Origin: Bradyrhizobium manausense
GTDB taxonomy: Bacteria > Pseudomonadota > Alphaproteobacteria > Rhizobiales > Xanthobacteraceae
Length of the DNA stretch: 64,000 nt
Assembly (NCBI RefSeq): GCF_018130615.1
Contig: NZ_JAFCKB010000001.1
Coordinates: 711,529-775,528 of the forward strand
Reading direction: 5' to 3'
The notes beneath the pieces are model-generated. The model worked only from the letters and a program-made list of their open reading frames with translations. It searched no databases and was not told where the DNA came from. The translations under genes and the position numbers were made by a program. Every line of letters begins with the position of its first letter. Within the stretch, counting starts at the first letter, position 1. Below, piece after piece: positions 54,094 through 62,806 of the stretch.

Positions 54094-55014
54094 TCATCGA
54101 AACCGACTGAAAAACGACCAGATCGTCTCGGCGCCGTCGATGTCGCTGTTCTGCGGCCCCAGCAGACGCGTTGCGATTTTCGGGAAACGCGCATCAGCAG
54201 CGAAGCCCGGCATGCGGTGGCCGCCATGATTGATGCGATAGAGCACGACGTCATGGCCTTTCGGGCAGCGCGATGAGATCCGCGTGACCGCGGATTGGTC
54301 CATCGACGTCTTGTCGGGTAAATCAGCCACATCGGCGTCATCGATCTCGCAGCCGTTGAGCTTGCGCCAGAAGGCCAGCGTCTCCTCGGTCGACCAGAAG
54401 CCATCTGCGGCAAAGTAGCTCGATCCGTGCCCGCCCTCGTAGGGCACCAGCGGGTCCGCGGTGCCGTTCATGAGCAGCATCGGCAGCGGCCGCGACGGAT
54501 GGCAGGTCACCGCGGCCTCGTCGGTCAGATTCATGATCACGCTTGCCCCGGCGGCAAACAAATCGGCGCGGGCGCAGAGGAGGGTCATCGCCATGGCGCC
54601 GCCATTGGAGATGCCGGCGACATAGACGCGGTGAGGGTCGGCCGTACCGTTTGCAACCAGTTTCTCGACCAGCTTGGCGATGAAGGCGACGTCGTCGGTG
54701 CCCGGAGGAGGGCCACGCAGCGCGGGTCCCGCCTTGGTCCGCGCGTCGGCCCAGGCATGGTTGAGTCCGTCAGGAAAGACCGCCGCAAATCCTTCGCGCT
54801 TTGCCACTTGCGGCCACGCCGTGCGCGCGACCATATCGGCGCCGCGCTGGGTCTTGCCATGGAGCACGATCACGAGGGGCGACGGCTTCTTTGCCGGCAA
54901 TTGCACGGTGTAGGAGCGCATCACGCCGTTGACGTCGATCGTGTCGGCGCCGGCCGAGTGGGTGCAGGCAGCGAGCGCTGCAACGACTACGCCGATGCGC
55001 AACCACCGCGGCAT
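54094..55014 (-). CDS. secreted esterase of the polyhydroxybutyrate depolymerase type
   Basis: 306 residues with signal peptide (about 1-23). VIVLHGKTQRG is the oxyanion region, GISNGGAMAM the nucleophile elbow, NGTADPLVPY the Asp, and NHGGHRMPG the His. This is the LpqC/feruloyl-esterase-like poly(3-hydroxybutyrate) depolymerase family. It starts 3 bases after the FAD dehydrogenase stop. Substrate may be short polyesters or aryl esters. Confidence 0.87.
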   Translation of the reverse strand: MPRWLRIGVVVAALAACTHSAGADTIDVNGVMRSYTVQLPAKKPSPLVIVLHGKTQRGADMVARTAWPQVAKREGFAAVFPDGLNHAWADARTKAGPALRGPPPGTDDVAFIAKLVEKLVANGTADPHRVYVAGISNGGAMAMTLLCARADLFAAGASVIMNLTDEAAVTCHPSRPLPMLLMNGTADPLVPYEGGHGSSYFAADGFWSTEETLAFWRKLNGCEIDDADVADLPDKTSMDQSAVTRISSRCPKGHDVVLYRINHGGHRMPGFAADARFPKIATRLLGPQNSDIDGAETIWSFFSRFR

Positions 55015-55017
55015 GAT

Positions 55018-56688
55018 CTACCCCACCGCTTTCGCCGCGGCGCGGCCCGCATTGCGGCCCGAGAACAGGCAGCCGCCGAGAAAGGTGCCCTCCAGCGAAC
55101 GATAGCCGTGCACGCCGCCGCCGCCGAAGCCTGCGGCTTCGCCGACCGCGTAGAGCCCGGGAATGATCTGCCCCTCGCTGCCGAATACGCGCGAGTCGAG
55201 ATCGGTCTCGAAGCCGCCCAGCGTCTTGCGGGTGAGGATGTTGAGCTTGACCGCGATCAGCGGTCCCTTCGCGGGATCGAGGATGCGATGCGGCGAGGCC
55301 GTGCGGATCAGCTTGTCGCCGATGTAGCGTCGCGCATTGTGAATATTCATCACCTGCACATCCTTGACGTAGGGGTTGGCGATTTCGCGGTCGCGCGCCT
55401 CGATCTGCATCCTGATCTCGTCGAGCTTGAGCAGATCGTTGCCGGCGAGCTTGTTCATGGCTGCGACGAGGTCTTCGATCTTGTCGCGCACGATGAAGTC
55501 GACACCATGGCTCTTGAACGCCTCCACCGGCGCCGGCGCGCCCTTGTTGGTGGCGCGGCGCAAGGTCATGCGCCAGCTTTTTCCCGTGAGGTCCGGATTC
55601 TGCTCCGAGCCCGACAGCGCAAACTCCTTCTTGATGATGGCCTGCGTCAGGATGAACCAGGAATAATCATAGCCGGTGGACATGATGTATTTGAGCTGGC
55701 CGAGCGTGTCGGAGCCGGGGAACAGCGGCGCCGGCAGCCGCGTGCCCGTGGCGTCGAACCACATCGAGGACGGGCCGGGGAGAATGCGGATGCCGTGGCG
55801 CGGCCAGATTGGATTCCAGTTCTGGATGCCCTCGACATAGTGCCACATGCGGTCGCGGTTGATCAGCCGCGCGCCGGTCTTTTCGGTGATGCCGATCATG
55901 CGGCCGTCGACATGCTCGGGCACGCCGGAGATCATGAACTTGGGCGGCTCGCCGAGCCGCTTGGGCCAGTTTGCCCGCACCAGGTCATGATTGCCGCCGA
56001 TGCCGCCGGACGCGACGATCACGGCCTGCGCCTTCAACGCAAACTCGCCGACGACGGTGCGCGACGAGCTCTTGCCGCGCTCGACGTTGTCAGGGGCAAG
56101 GATCGCGCCGCTGACGCCGTCCACCGTCCCGTTGGTGATGGAGAGTGCATCGACGCGATGGCGGAACTTGAAGATCAGCCGGCCGCTCCTCGCGGCCTCG
56201 CGCGCGCGGCGCTCGAACGGCTCGACGATGCCGGGGCCGGTGCCCCAGGTGACGTGAAAGCGCGGCACCGAATTGCCGTGGCCCATCGCGTCGTAGCCGC
56301 CCCGCTCGGCCCAGCCGACCACGGGGAAGATGCGGTGGCCCATCGCGCGCAGCCAGTCGCGCTTCTCGCCGGCGGCGAAGCCGACATAGGCCTCGGCCCA
56401 TTTGCGCGGCCAAAAATCCTCGTCGCGGTCGAAGCCGGCGGTGCCGAGCCAGTCCTGCATCGCGAGGTCGAAGGAGTCCTTGATGCCGAGCCGGCGCTGC
56501 TCCGGCGAATCAACCAGGAACAATCCGCCGAACGACCAGAATGCCTGGCCGCCGAGCGACTGCTCGCCCTCCTGGTCTACGATGACGACGCGCTTGCCGG
56601 CGTCGGCAATCTCGGTCGCCGCCACCAGTCCCGATAGTCCTCCGCCGACGACAATGACGTCGGCCTGCTCAGTCGAATGCCCGGCCAT
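55018..56688 (-). CDS. FAD-binding dehydrogenase of the 3-ketosteroid dehydrogenase family
   Basis: 556 residues. FAD binds at DVIVVGGGLSGLVAATEIAD (10-30) and GIGGNHDLV; the C-terminal GEAAGFGGGGVHGYRSLEG closes the flavin site. It resembles fumarate reductase/KsdD-like oxidoreductases annotated simply as FAD-binding dehydrogenases. It carries no obvious signal peptide. The tight link to an esterase suggests a joint pathway. Substrate not determined. Confidence 0.88.
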   Translation of the reverse strand: MAGHSTEQADVIVVGGGLSGLVAATEIADAGKRVVIVDQEGEQSLGGQAFWSFGGLFLVDSPEQRRLGIKDSFDLAMQDWLGTAGFDRDEDFWPRKWAEAYVGFAAGEKRDWLRAMGHRIFPVVGWAERGGYDAMGHGNSVPRFHVTWGTGPGIVEPFERRAREAARSGRLIFKFRHRVDALSITNGTVDGVSGAILAPDNVERGKSSSRTVVGEFALKAQAVIVASGGIGGNHDLVRANWPKRLGEPPKFMISGVPEHVDGRMIGITEKTGARLINRDRMWHYVEGIQNWNPIWPRHGIRILPGPSSMWFDATGTRLPAPLFPGSDTLGQLKYIMSTGYDYSWFILTQAIIKKEFALSGSEQNPDLTGKSWRMTLRRATNKGAPAPVEAFKSHGVDFIVRDKIEDLVAAMNKLAGNDLLKLDEIRMQIEARDREIANPYVKDVQVMNIHNARRYIGDKLIRTASPHRILDPAKGPLIAVKLNILTRKTLGGFETDLDSRVFGSEGQIIPGLYAVGEAAGFGGGGVHGYRSLEGTFLGGCLFSGRNAGRAAAKAVG

Positions 56689-56936
56689 CAGTTCCCCCTG
56701 TAGTTGCCCGGATTGAAGCCAGCGGTTCTAACTGAGATCAAGGGCTTGTCGCGTAAGACATCGTTAACTTGTTCCACATTGGGATTGAGGCCGGCCGGGT
56801 GCAGCGTGGACGCAACACTGGATTTGAATTTGTTTTGAGTGAGCCGGCGTGCCTAGACAAAACCGCAGAGTCGACCGACGCTAGGCGCGCATCAGCACCT
56901 GACACGCAGATTCGAAAACGACTGGGGCGGGGAACA

Positions 56937-57458
56937 ATGAAGTTTCTGACGGGGTTGCTTGCGGCGGTCCTCTTGATCGCTTGCATGGGGACTTCCCACG
57001 CGGTGGTTCGAATCGCGGATGATCGCGGTGGCCGGATCGGAACCTACGTCGACAAGTACCAGGACCTGCGCCAGTCCGGTGACACCGTCATCATCGACGG
57101 CCTCTGCGCTTCCGCCTGCACCATCGTGCTCGGCGCCATTCCGCACGACCGCATCTGCGTGACCTCGAGCGCGACGCTCGGCTTCCACGCCGCCTGGGAT
57201 TTCGGCGCCAATGGCCGCGCCGTCACCAATCCCGAAGCGACCCAGATGCTCTATGCGATGTATCCCTCGCAGGTGAAGCGCTGGATCACGCAGCGCGGCG
57301 GCCTCACGCCGCACATGCTGTTCCTGAAGGGCAAGCAGCTCCAGGCCATGTACAAGCCCTGCTACCTCGATGCGCAGGCCTCGACCATCAAGCCGTCGCG
57401 CCGGCCGCTGCCGCAGGCAGATCAGCTCGAATCGGCCCGCGGACAGCTCCTGCACTGA
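56937..57458 (+). CDS. secreted ClpP-fold-like protein of unknown function
   Basis: 173 residues from ATG 56937. Signal peptide ends near SHA (22). VIIDGLCASACTIVLGAIP resembles the CxSAC loop of the periplasmic ClpP/crotonase-fold proteins (COG3904 type), followed by LGFHAAWDF. A catalytic Ser-His pair is plausible (S in SACT, H in GFHA). The 248 bases upstream hold nothing recognisable. Function unknown. Confidence 0.75.
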   Translation: MKFLTGLLAAVLLIACMGTSHAVVRIADDRGGRIGTYVDKYQDLRQSGDTVIIDGLCASACTIVLGAIPHDRICVTSSATLGFHAAWDFGANGRAVTNPEATQMLYAMYPSQVKRWITQRGGLTPHMLFLKGKQLQAMYKPCYLDAQASTIKPSRRPLPQADQLESARGQLLH

Positions 57459-57583
57459 CATCCCCGGGCCGGGCCTCCTCGGCCTGGCGGGATCGTTCCG
57501 GTCCGCCGGAGGCGCCTTGCCCCCGGGCGGGCCAGAGCCTATCTGAGCACCGGGAACCCGGGACCTTCGCTCCGGTCATTGTC

Positions 57584-57778
57584 ATGGCTCAATCCGTGCA
57601 TCCGGCACATCCTGTATCGGACAATTCGCCCACTGCCGGTCGTGCGCCGTCCGTGCTGCTTTGGGCCGGCGCGGGCGTTGGCGGGCTGATGGTGATCAGC
57701 GCGCTCGCGCTCTGGTTCCACTACGGCACCCAGGTGTTCTTCGAAATGATCAGGACCGGCTTCGCCGCCTGCTTCTGA
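57584..57778 (+). CDS. small single-pass membrane protein upstream of scoI
   Basis: 64 residues with one membrane segment (about 24-45) and a short conserved-looking tail (GTQVFFEMIRTGFAACF). No domain recognised. It ends 24 bases before the SCO gene on the same strand, so it may be part of cytochrome oxidase copper assembly. Likely a real gene because of its start, spacing and hydrophobic pattern. Confidence 0.65.
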   Translation: MAQSVHPAHPVSDNSPTAGRAPSVLLWAGAGVGGLMVISALALWFHYGTQVFFEMIRTGFAACF

Positions 57779-57802
57779 TCCGCGACAGGAAGTTTTCCGC
57801 TC

Positions 57803-58393
57803 ATGAGCTCCGCTGCCCGTCCGCTGGTGATCGCGACCGCCTTCGCCGCAAGCCTCGTCGTCGGTCTGCTGGTGGTGTTCTGGGCCATGGGCGGGGTCAG
57901 CAAGGTGGCGCAGCCGGCCGCGATCGGCGGTCCGTTCCAGCTCACCGACCAGAACGGCAAGGCTGTTACCGAAAAGAGCCTCAAGGGCAAGCCGACCCTG
58001 ATCTTCTTCGGCTACACCCATTGCCCCGATGTCTGCCCGACCTCGCTGTTCGAGATGTCGGAGGTGCTGCGCGCGATGGGCAAGGATGCGGACAAGGTCA
58101 ACGCGGTCTTCATCTCGGTCGATCCCGAGCGCGATACGCCCGCGACCATGAAGGAGTATCTCTCGAGCTTCGATCCGCATCTCGAGGGCCTCAGCGGCGA
58201 CCCCGCCGAGACCGCCAAGGTGATCCTCTCCTATCGGGTCTATGCCAAGAAGATCCCGACCAAGGACGGCGACTACACCATGGACCACACCGCGCTGATC
58301 TACCTGATGGACCGCGACGGGCGTTTCGTCTCGCCGTTCAACCTGAAGCGAACCCCGGAAGAAGCGGCGGCGGATTTGAAGCGGTATCTCTGA
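57803..58393 (+). CDS. scoI: SCO1/SenC copper chaperone
   Basis: 196 residues: N-terminal anchor (about 8-28) and a thioredoxin-like domain. Copper ligands are the CxxxC in THCPDVCPTS and the His in MDHTALIYLM. SCO proteins load copper into the CuA site of cytochrome oxidase; ScoI of Bradyrhizobium does so for aa3 oxidase. Normal length. Confidence 0.93.
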   Translation: MSSAARPLVIATAFAASLVVGLLVVFWAMGGVSKVAQPAAIGGPFQLTDQNGKAVTEKSLKGKPTLIFFGYTHCPDVCPTSLFEMSEVLRAMGKDADKVNAVFISVDPERDTPATMKEYLSSFDPHLEGLSGDPAETAKVILSYRVYAKKIPTKDGDYTMDHTALIYLMDRDGRFVSPFNLKRTPEEAAADLKRYL

Positions 58394-58396
58394 GTT

Positions 58397-58424
58397 TCAC
58401 CTCCCCCGCAGGCGGGCGAGGGAA
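58397..58424. repeat. degenerate CCTCCCCCGC palindrome
   Basis: CCTCCCCCGC and GCGGGCGAGG pair imperfectly. It is a short decayed copy of the CTCGCCCCGC family, located just after scoI. The rest of the 126-base gap shows no clear element. Confidence 0.45.
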
Positions 58425-58519
58425 CGCACCTTCAGCCAGGCCACAATCACCGCTCGCGTTCCCGGCCGGATGGTCTATAAGGCCCTCCGATCCCAACGGA
58501 ATTCATTGCTTTCCGGCCG

Positions 58520-59455
58520 ATGGCTCCATCGCAACAGGCGAAATCGTCCAAATCTGCCCGTGGCCTGCTGACGGGGCTCGCGGTCGCCGCGTGCCTGCTC
58601 GCAGGTCTGCCCCGCGCCGAGGCCCAGATCCCGGCCAAGCAGCCTCCGGCGGCTCCTCAGGCCACACCGCAAGTCGCGCCCCAGGCGGCGCCCCAGGCCG
58701 TGCCCGGCTTCTGGGACCCGCGGCGACGCCCGGAGCGGCCGGACCTGTCGCGCCTGACCGTGATCCGCTTCCTGACCGAGACCGACTACCCGCCGTTCAA
58801 CTACACCGGTGCCGACGGCAATCCGGCCGGCTTCAACGTCGATCTCGCACGCAGCCTGTGCGAGGAGATCAAGGTCACCTGCACCGTGCAGATGCGCCGC
58901 TTCGAGACGCTGGTCGATGCGCTCAGCTCGAACCGGGGCGATGCCATCATCGCTTCGATGGCGGTGAGCCCGCAGCTTCGCGCGCGCGTCGACTTCACCG
59001 ATCCCTATTACCGCGTGCCGGCGCGCTTCGCCTCGCGCAAGGATGCGGTGATGCCGGAGATCCGGCCCGAATATCTCGAAGGCAAGAAGGTCGGCGTCAT
59101 CGCGGGCTCCGCGCATGAGGCCTATCTCAAGGCGATGTTCACCGACGCCGAGCTGCACGCTTATCCCAACGATGAGAGCTTGCGCGCCGCGCTCCGCAAG
59201 GGCGAGGTCGATTTCATCTTCGGCGACGCCATCTCGCTGGCGTTCTGGATCAACGGCACCGATTCCGGCGATTGCTGCGCCTTCTCCGGCGGTCCCTTCG
59301 TCGAGAGCCGCTTCTTCGGTGAAGGCATCGGCATTGCCGTGCGCAAGGGCAACGACGTGCTGCGCCAGGCCCTGAACTGGGCCCTGTTCCGCGTCTGGGA
59401 GAAAGGCCGCTACACCGATCTGTGGCTGCGCTATTTCTCGGTGAGCCCGTTTTAG
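58520..59455 (+). CDS. periplasmic solute-binding protein (amino-acid type)
   Basis: 311 residues. Signal peptide ends near AQA (about 34-36), then a Pro/Ala/Gln linker to about 60. The SBP_bac_3 fold follows: LTVIRFLTETDYPPFNYTGADG, FNVDLARSLCEEI, KVGVIAGSAHEAYLKAMF and FIFGDAISLAFWI. It probably binds polar amino acids or opines, but no permease or ATPase gene is adjacent, so it is an orphan binding protein or sensor. Confidence 0.88.
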   Translation: MAPSQQAKSSKSARGLLTGLAVAACLLAGLPRAEAQIPAKQPPAAPQATPQVAPQAAPQAVPGFWDPRRRPERPDLSRLTVIRFLTETDYPPFNYTGADGNPAGFNVDLARSLCEEIKVTCTVQMRRFETLVDALSSNRGDAIIASMAVSPQLRARVDFTDPYYRVPARFASRKDAVMPEIRPEYLEGKKVGVIAGSAHEAYLKAMFTDAELHAYPNDESLRAALRKGEVDFIFGDAISLAFWINGTDSGDCCAFSGGPFVESRFFGEGIGIAVRKGNDVLRQALNWALFRVWEKGRYTDLWLRYFSVSPF

Positions 59456-59460
59456 TTTCT

Positions 59461-59612
59461 TCTTCGCCTCTCCCCGCTTGCGGGGAGAGGCCGGATCGCA
59501 TCGAAGATGCAATCCGGATGAGGGGGACTCTCCGCGAGTCCAACTCTCACCGTGATCGCGGAAGCAGCCCCTCACCCCAACCCTCTCCCCGTAAGAACGG
59601 GGCGAGGGAGTA
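59461..59612. repeat. full CTCTCCCCGCTTGCGGGGAGAG-type repeat
   Basis: CCTCTCCCCGC/GCGGGGAGAGG opens the element, then GATGAGGGGG, CCCCTCACCCC and AACCCTCTCCCCGTAAGAACGGGG. It shares order and wording with 11787-11960 and separates the binding-protein gene from lysK. Confidence 0.7.
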
Positions 59613-59686
59613 AGAGCGGCAATAGCCGCGCCAACTTTTGCATTCTGCCCGGAAATCGCTATTTTCCGCGGCCCGGAGGCCCCTTG

Positions 59687-61330
59687 ATGTCCGTTATCGA
59701 CCCCAATATGAGCCCGAGCGATCTTCGTGCGCTCGCCGAACAATCCAACGCCTGGCCGTTCGAGCAGGCGAAGGCCATTGTCGCGCGGCTGAAGAAGAGC
59801 CCGAAGGACGAGGTGCTGTTCGAGACCGGCTACGGCCCCTCCGGCCTGCCGCATATCGGCACGTTCGGCGAGGTCGCGCGCACTTCGATGGTGCGCCACG
59901 CCTTCCGCGTGCTCACCGAGGACAAGATCAAGACGCGGCTGCTCGCCTTCTCCGACGACATGGACGGCTTCCGCAAGGTGCCGGACAATGTGCCGAACAA
60001 GGATCTCCTGGCGCAATATCTGGGGCGGCCGCTCACGTCGGTGCCCGACCCGTTCTCCAACGAGCATCCGTCGTTCGGTGACGCCAACAACGCTCGCCTG
60101 CGCGCGTTCCTGGATCATTTCGGCTTCGACTACGAGTTCGCGAGCTCGACCGTCTATTACAAGTCGGGCCGCTTCGACGCGACGCTGCTCAAGATGCTCG
60201 CCGCCTACGACAAGGTGATGGACATCATCCTGCCGACGCTCGGCCCCGATCGCCGCGCCACCTATTCGCCGTTCCTGCCGATCAGCAAGACCACGGGTGT
60301 CGTGCTGCAAGTGCCGATGATCCGCCGCGACGTCGCCGCCGGCACGGTCACCTATGTCGACCCTGACACCAACGAGGAAGTCGAAACGCCCGTCACCGGC
60401 GGCAATGTCAAGTGCCAGTGGAAGGCCGATTGGGCGATGCGCTGGGTTGCGCTCGGCGTCGACTATGAGATGGCCGGCAAGGATCTCATCGACTCCGTGA
60501 AGCTGTCAGGCGCGATCGCTAGGGCGCTCGGCGGCACGCCGCCCGAAGGCTTCAACTATGAGCTCTTCCTCGACGAGAAGGGGCAGAAGATCTCGAAGTC
60601 GAAGGGCAACGGCCTCACCATCGACGAATGGCTGCGCTATGCCTCGCCGGAATCGCTGTCGCTGTTCATGTATCGCGAACCGAAGGCGGCCAAGCGGTTG
60701 TTCTTCGACGTCATCCCGCGCCAGGTCGACGATTATCAGCAATTCACTGACGGCTTTGCCAAGCAGGACGGCAAGCAGCAGCTCGGCAATCCGGTCTGGC
60801 ACATCCATGCCGGCCATCCGCCGCAGGCCGACATGCCCGTCACGTTCCAGCTGCTGCTCACGCTGGTGTCGTCGTCGAACGCGGAAAATGCCGAGACGCT
60901 GTGGGGCTTCATCGGCCGCTACCGTCCGGGCGTGAGCCCGCAGACACACCCGAAGCTGGATGCGATGGTCGGTTATGCCATCAATTACTACCGCGACTTC
61001 GTCGCGCCGACCAAGCAGTTCCGCGTGCCGACGGACACCGAGCGTGCCGCATTGCAGGACCTGCGCGATGCGCTGTCGCAGCTGCCGCAGGATGCTTCGG
61101 CTGAGGACATCCAGAACGTCGTCTACGAGATCGGCCGCCGCGAGCCGTTCCTCGACCAGGTCAAGAAGGGCAAGGACGGCCGCCCCGGCGTCACGCTCGA
61201 CTGGTTCAACATGCTGTACCAGGTGCTGCTCGGCCAGGAGAAGGGCCCGCGCTTCGGCTCCTTCGTCGCGGTGTATGGCGTGCAGAATGCCGTCAACATG
61301 ATCGACGGTGCACTGGCGCGGAGTGCGTGA
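59687..61330 (+). CDS. lysK: lysyl-tRNA synthetase, class I
   Basis: 547 residues from ATG 59687 behind GGAGG. The class I signatures are [12 protein letters not shown] (HIGH) and KISKSKG (KMSKS), with the archaeal-type LysRS core [12 protein letters not shown]. Alphaproteobacteria often carry this form instead of class II LysRS. Upstream open codons fall in the repeat and are not used. Confidence 0.95.
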   Translation: MSVIDPNMSPSDLRALAEQSNAWPFEQAKAIVARLKKSPKDEVLFETGYGPSGLPHIGTFGEVARTSMVRHAFRVLTEDKIKTRLLAFSDDMDGFRKVPDNVPNKDLLAQYLGRPLTSVPDPFSNEHPSFGDANNARLRAFLDHFGFDYEFASSTVYYKSGRFDATLLKMLAAYDKVMDIILPTLGPDRRATYSPFLPISKTTGVVLQVPMIRRDVAAGTVTYVDPDTNEEVETPVTGGNVKCQWKADWAMRWVALGVDYEMAGKDLIDSVKLSGAIARALGGTPPEGFNYELFLDEKGQKISKSKGNGLTIDEWLRYASPESLSLFMYREPKAAKRLFFDVIPRQVDDYQQFTDGFAKQDGKQQLGNPVWHIHAGHPPQADMPVTFQLLLTLVSSSNAENAETLWGFIGRYRPGVSPQTHPKLDAMVGYAINYYRDFVAPTKQFRVPTDTERAALQDLRDALSQLPQDASAEDIQNVVYEIGRREPFLDQVKKGKDGRPGVTLDWFNMLYQVLLGQEKGPRFGSFVAVYGVQNAVNMIDGALARSA

Positions 61331-61360
61331 GGGGAGTTATCGAACGCGATGCCTCCCCAT

Positions 61361-61484
61361 CGTCGTCCTGGCGAAAGGCAGGACCCATAGCCACCGTCGG
61401 ATGTGGTTACGGGGACTCGGAGTTGCCGTCTATCGCTTCGGCTTGCCCTTGGGGTAATGGGTCCTGGCTTTCGCCAGGACGACG
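61361..61484. repeat. long inverted repeat, 27-base arms
   Basis: The arm from 61361 (CGTCGTCCTGGCGAAAG, then CAGGACCCAT) is the reverse complement of the arm ending at 61484 (ATGGGTCCTG, then CTTTCGCCAGGACGACG). They enclose about 70 bases. It lies between convergent lysK and the S24-type gene, where a hairpin could stop both transcripts. Confidence 0.75.
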
Positions 61485-61490
61485 GCAAGC

Positions 61491-62144
61491 TCACTGGCTC
61501 GCCCACACGATCCTTGCGATCCACGCCACCTCGCCCGCCGCCACCGTCCGCTCGCCATGCGCCGCATCGAGCGACTGCAATTCCAGCGCCTTCGCGGTGC
61601 GGCGCTTCAGCGTGGCGAGCGTTATGTCGCCGGCCTTCGTCTTCAGCACCACGCGATCGCCTTTGCGGATTGCGGTGCCTGGCGAGACCAGGAGGACATC
61701 ACCGTCGCGGTAGGCAGGTAGCAGCGCATCGCCGGAAATCTCCAGCGCAAAGGCGCGGCTGTCCTCGGTGGTCGGCAGCGCGATCTCGGTCCAGCCCTTG
61801 CCGGACGGCAAGCCGGCCTCGTCGAAGGCGCCGCTGAGGCCGGCCTGTGCCAAGCCAAGCAGCGGTACAGAGCGACCGTTGCCGGCATCGTTGTCGATCA
61901 TCCGGGCAAAGATCTCGATCGACGATTCCGCAGCCGCCAGCGCCTTCGCGATCGATTCGGTCGAGGGCCAGCGTTCGCGGCCGTCGGAGGTGACGCGCTT
62001 GGATTTGTTGAAGGTGGTGGGGTCGAGCCCGGCCCGTTTGGCAAGGCCGGACGGCGACAGACCGGCGCGCGCGGCCAATTGATCCAGCGCGCCCCAGATC
62101 TGGTCGTGGGTCAGCATCCTCTGCGCTTTGGCCTGTTTGACCAT
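61491..62144 (-). CDS. S24/LexA-like repressor lacking the catalytic serine
   Basis: About 217 residues from ATG 62144; ATG 62117 is possible. The HTH part is SPSGLAKRAGLDPTTFNKSKR, and the C-terminal S24 domain has LEISGDALLPAYRDGDVLLVS and GDRVVLKTKAGD. In family members the first motif is GDSMxP; here it is GDALLP, so the nucleophile Ser is Ala while the Lys is kept. It should repress without self-cleavage. Confidence 0.85.
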   Translation of the reverse strand: MVKQAKAQRMLTHDQIWGALDQLAARAGLSPSGLAKRAGLDPTTFNKSKRVTSDGRERWPSTESIAKALAAAESSIEIFARMIDNDAGNGRSVPLLGLAQAGLSGAFDEAGLPSGKGWTEIALPTTEDSRAFALEISGDALLPAYRDGDVLLVSPGTAIRKGDRVVLKTKAGDITLATLKRRTAKALELQSLDAAHGERTVAAGEVAWIARIVWASQ

Positions 62145-62461
62145 GGGAAGGTCCAGCCCGTCGCAACTCAGGAAAACTGTCCTCAAATCAACCGGTTTTC
62201 CGTTTTTCGCGCAAGGGGTCGCGCGGTAAAGCCTTTTCGAGCGAAACGGGTACCGGTCCGCGTCAAGAAAGCACGTCAAAACAAGAACCTGGAGCTCTGT
62301 TCCGATTTCATCAGAACGGAAAAGGCTCTAGGCCTTGAGTTCAGGGAGGGCGGCCTTTACGGTCGCGCCGGGTTTTGAGACCCGGACGGGATGAAAAACC
62401 CCAAAAGACTCAAGCAGCTGACTCAACGAGCAGCTCGGTGGCAAACAGGGCTCCGCAACAG

Positions 62462-62806
62462 GTGGTCAAGATCTACAAAATCTGTCCGGCCTCGGCCTGG
62501 CGCGAGGCGGAACGGCAGGGCGTCTACCGCGGCAGCGCAGATGATGCGCGCGACGGATTCATCCATTTCTCGACCGCCGCCCAGGTTCCGGAGACGCTGC
62601 GCAAGCACTATTTCGGCCAGCGCGCGCTGTTCCTGGTCGAGGTCGACGGCGACGTGCTCGGCAGCGAATTGCGCTGGGAGCGTTCGCGCAATGAGGAGCT
62701 GTTTCCGCATCTCTATGGCGAGCTCGATCTCGGCGCGGTGCTCTCGGTGATGAACCTCAACATGCGCTCGGATGGCGGGCACGACGTTCCGGAGCTTGCC
62801 CCGTGA
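62462..62806 (+). CDS. DUF952 family protein
   Basis: 114 residues from GTG 62462; GTG 62438 or TTG 62375 are alternatives, as no start has an ideal ribosome site. KIYKICPASAWREAERQGVYRG, DDARDGFIHFSTAAQVPETL and FLVEVDGDVLGSELRWERSR are the DUF952 conserved parts, with FIHFST as the hallmark. Function is not established; the fold resembles ADP-ribosyltransferase-like domains. Stop overlaps pyrD by 4 bases. Confidence 0.85.
   Translation: MVKIYKICPASAWREAERQGVYRGSADDARDGFIHFSTAAQVPETLRKHYFGQRALFLVEVDGDVLGSELRWERSRNEELFPHLYGELDLGAVLSVMNLNMRSDGGHDVPELAP

Noticed and set aside
54427-56637. 736-residue plus-strand frame over the esterase and FAD dehydrogenase
   Set aside because: Longest frame in the window, but its composition is shadow-like and the minus-strand genes have clear catalytic motifs.
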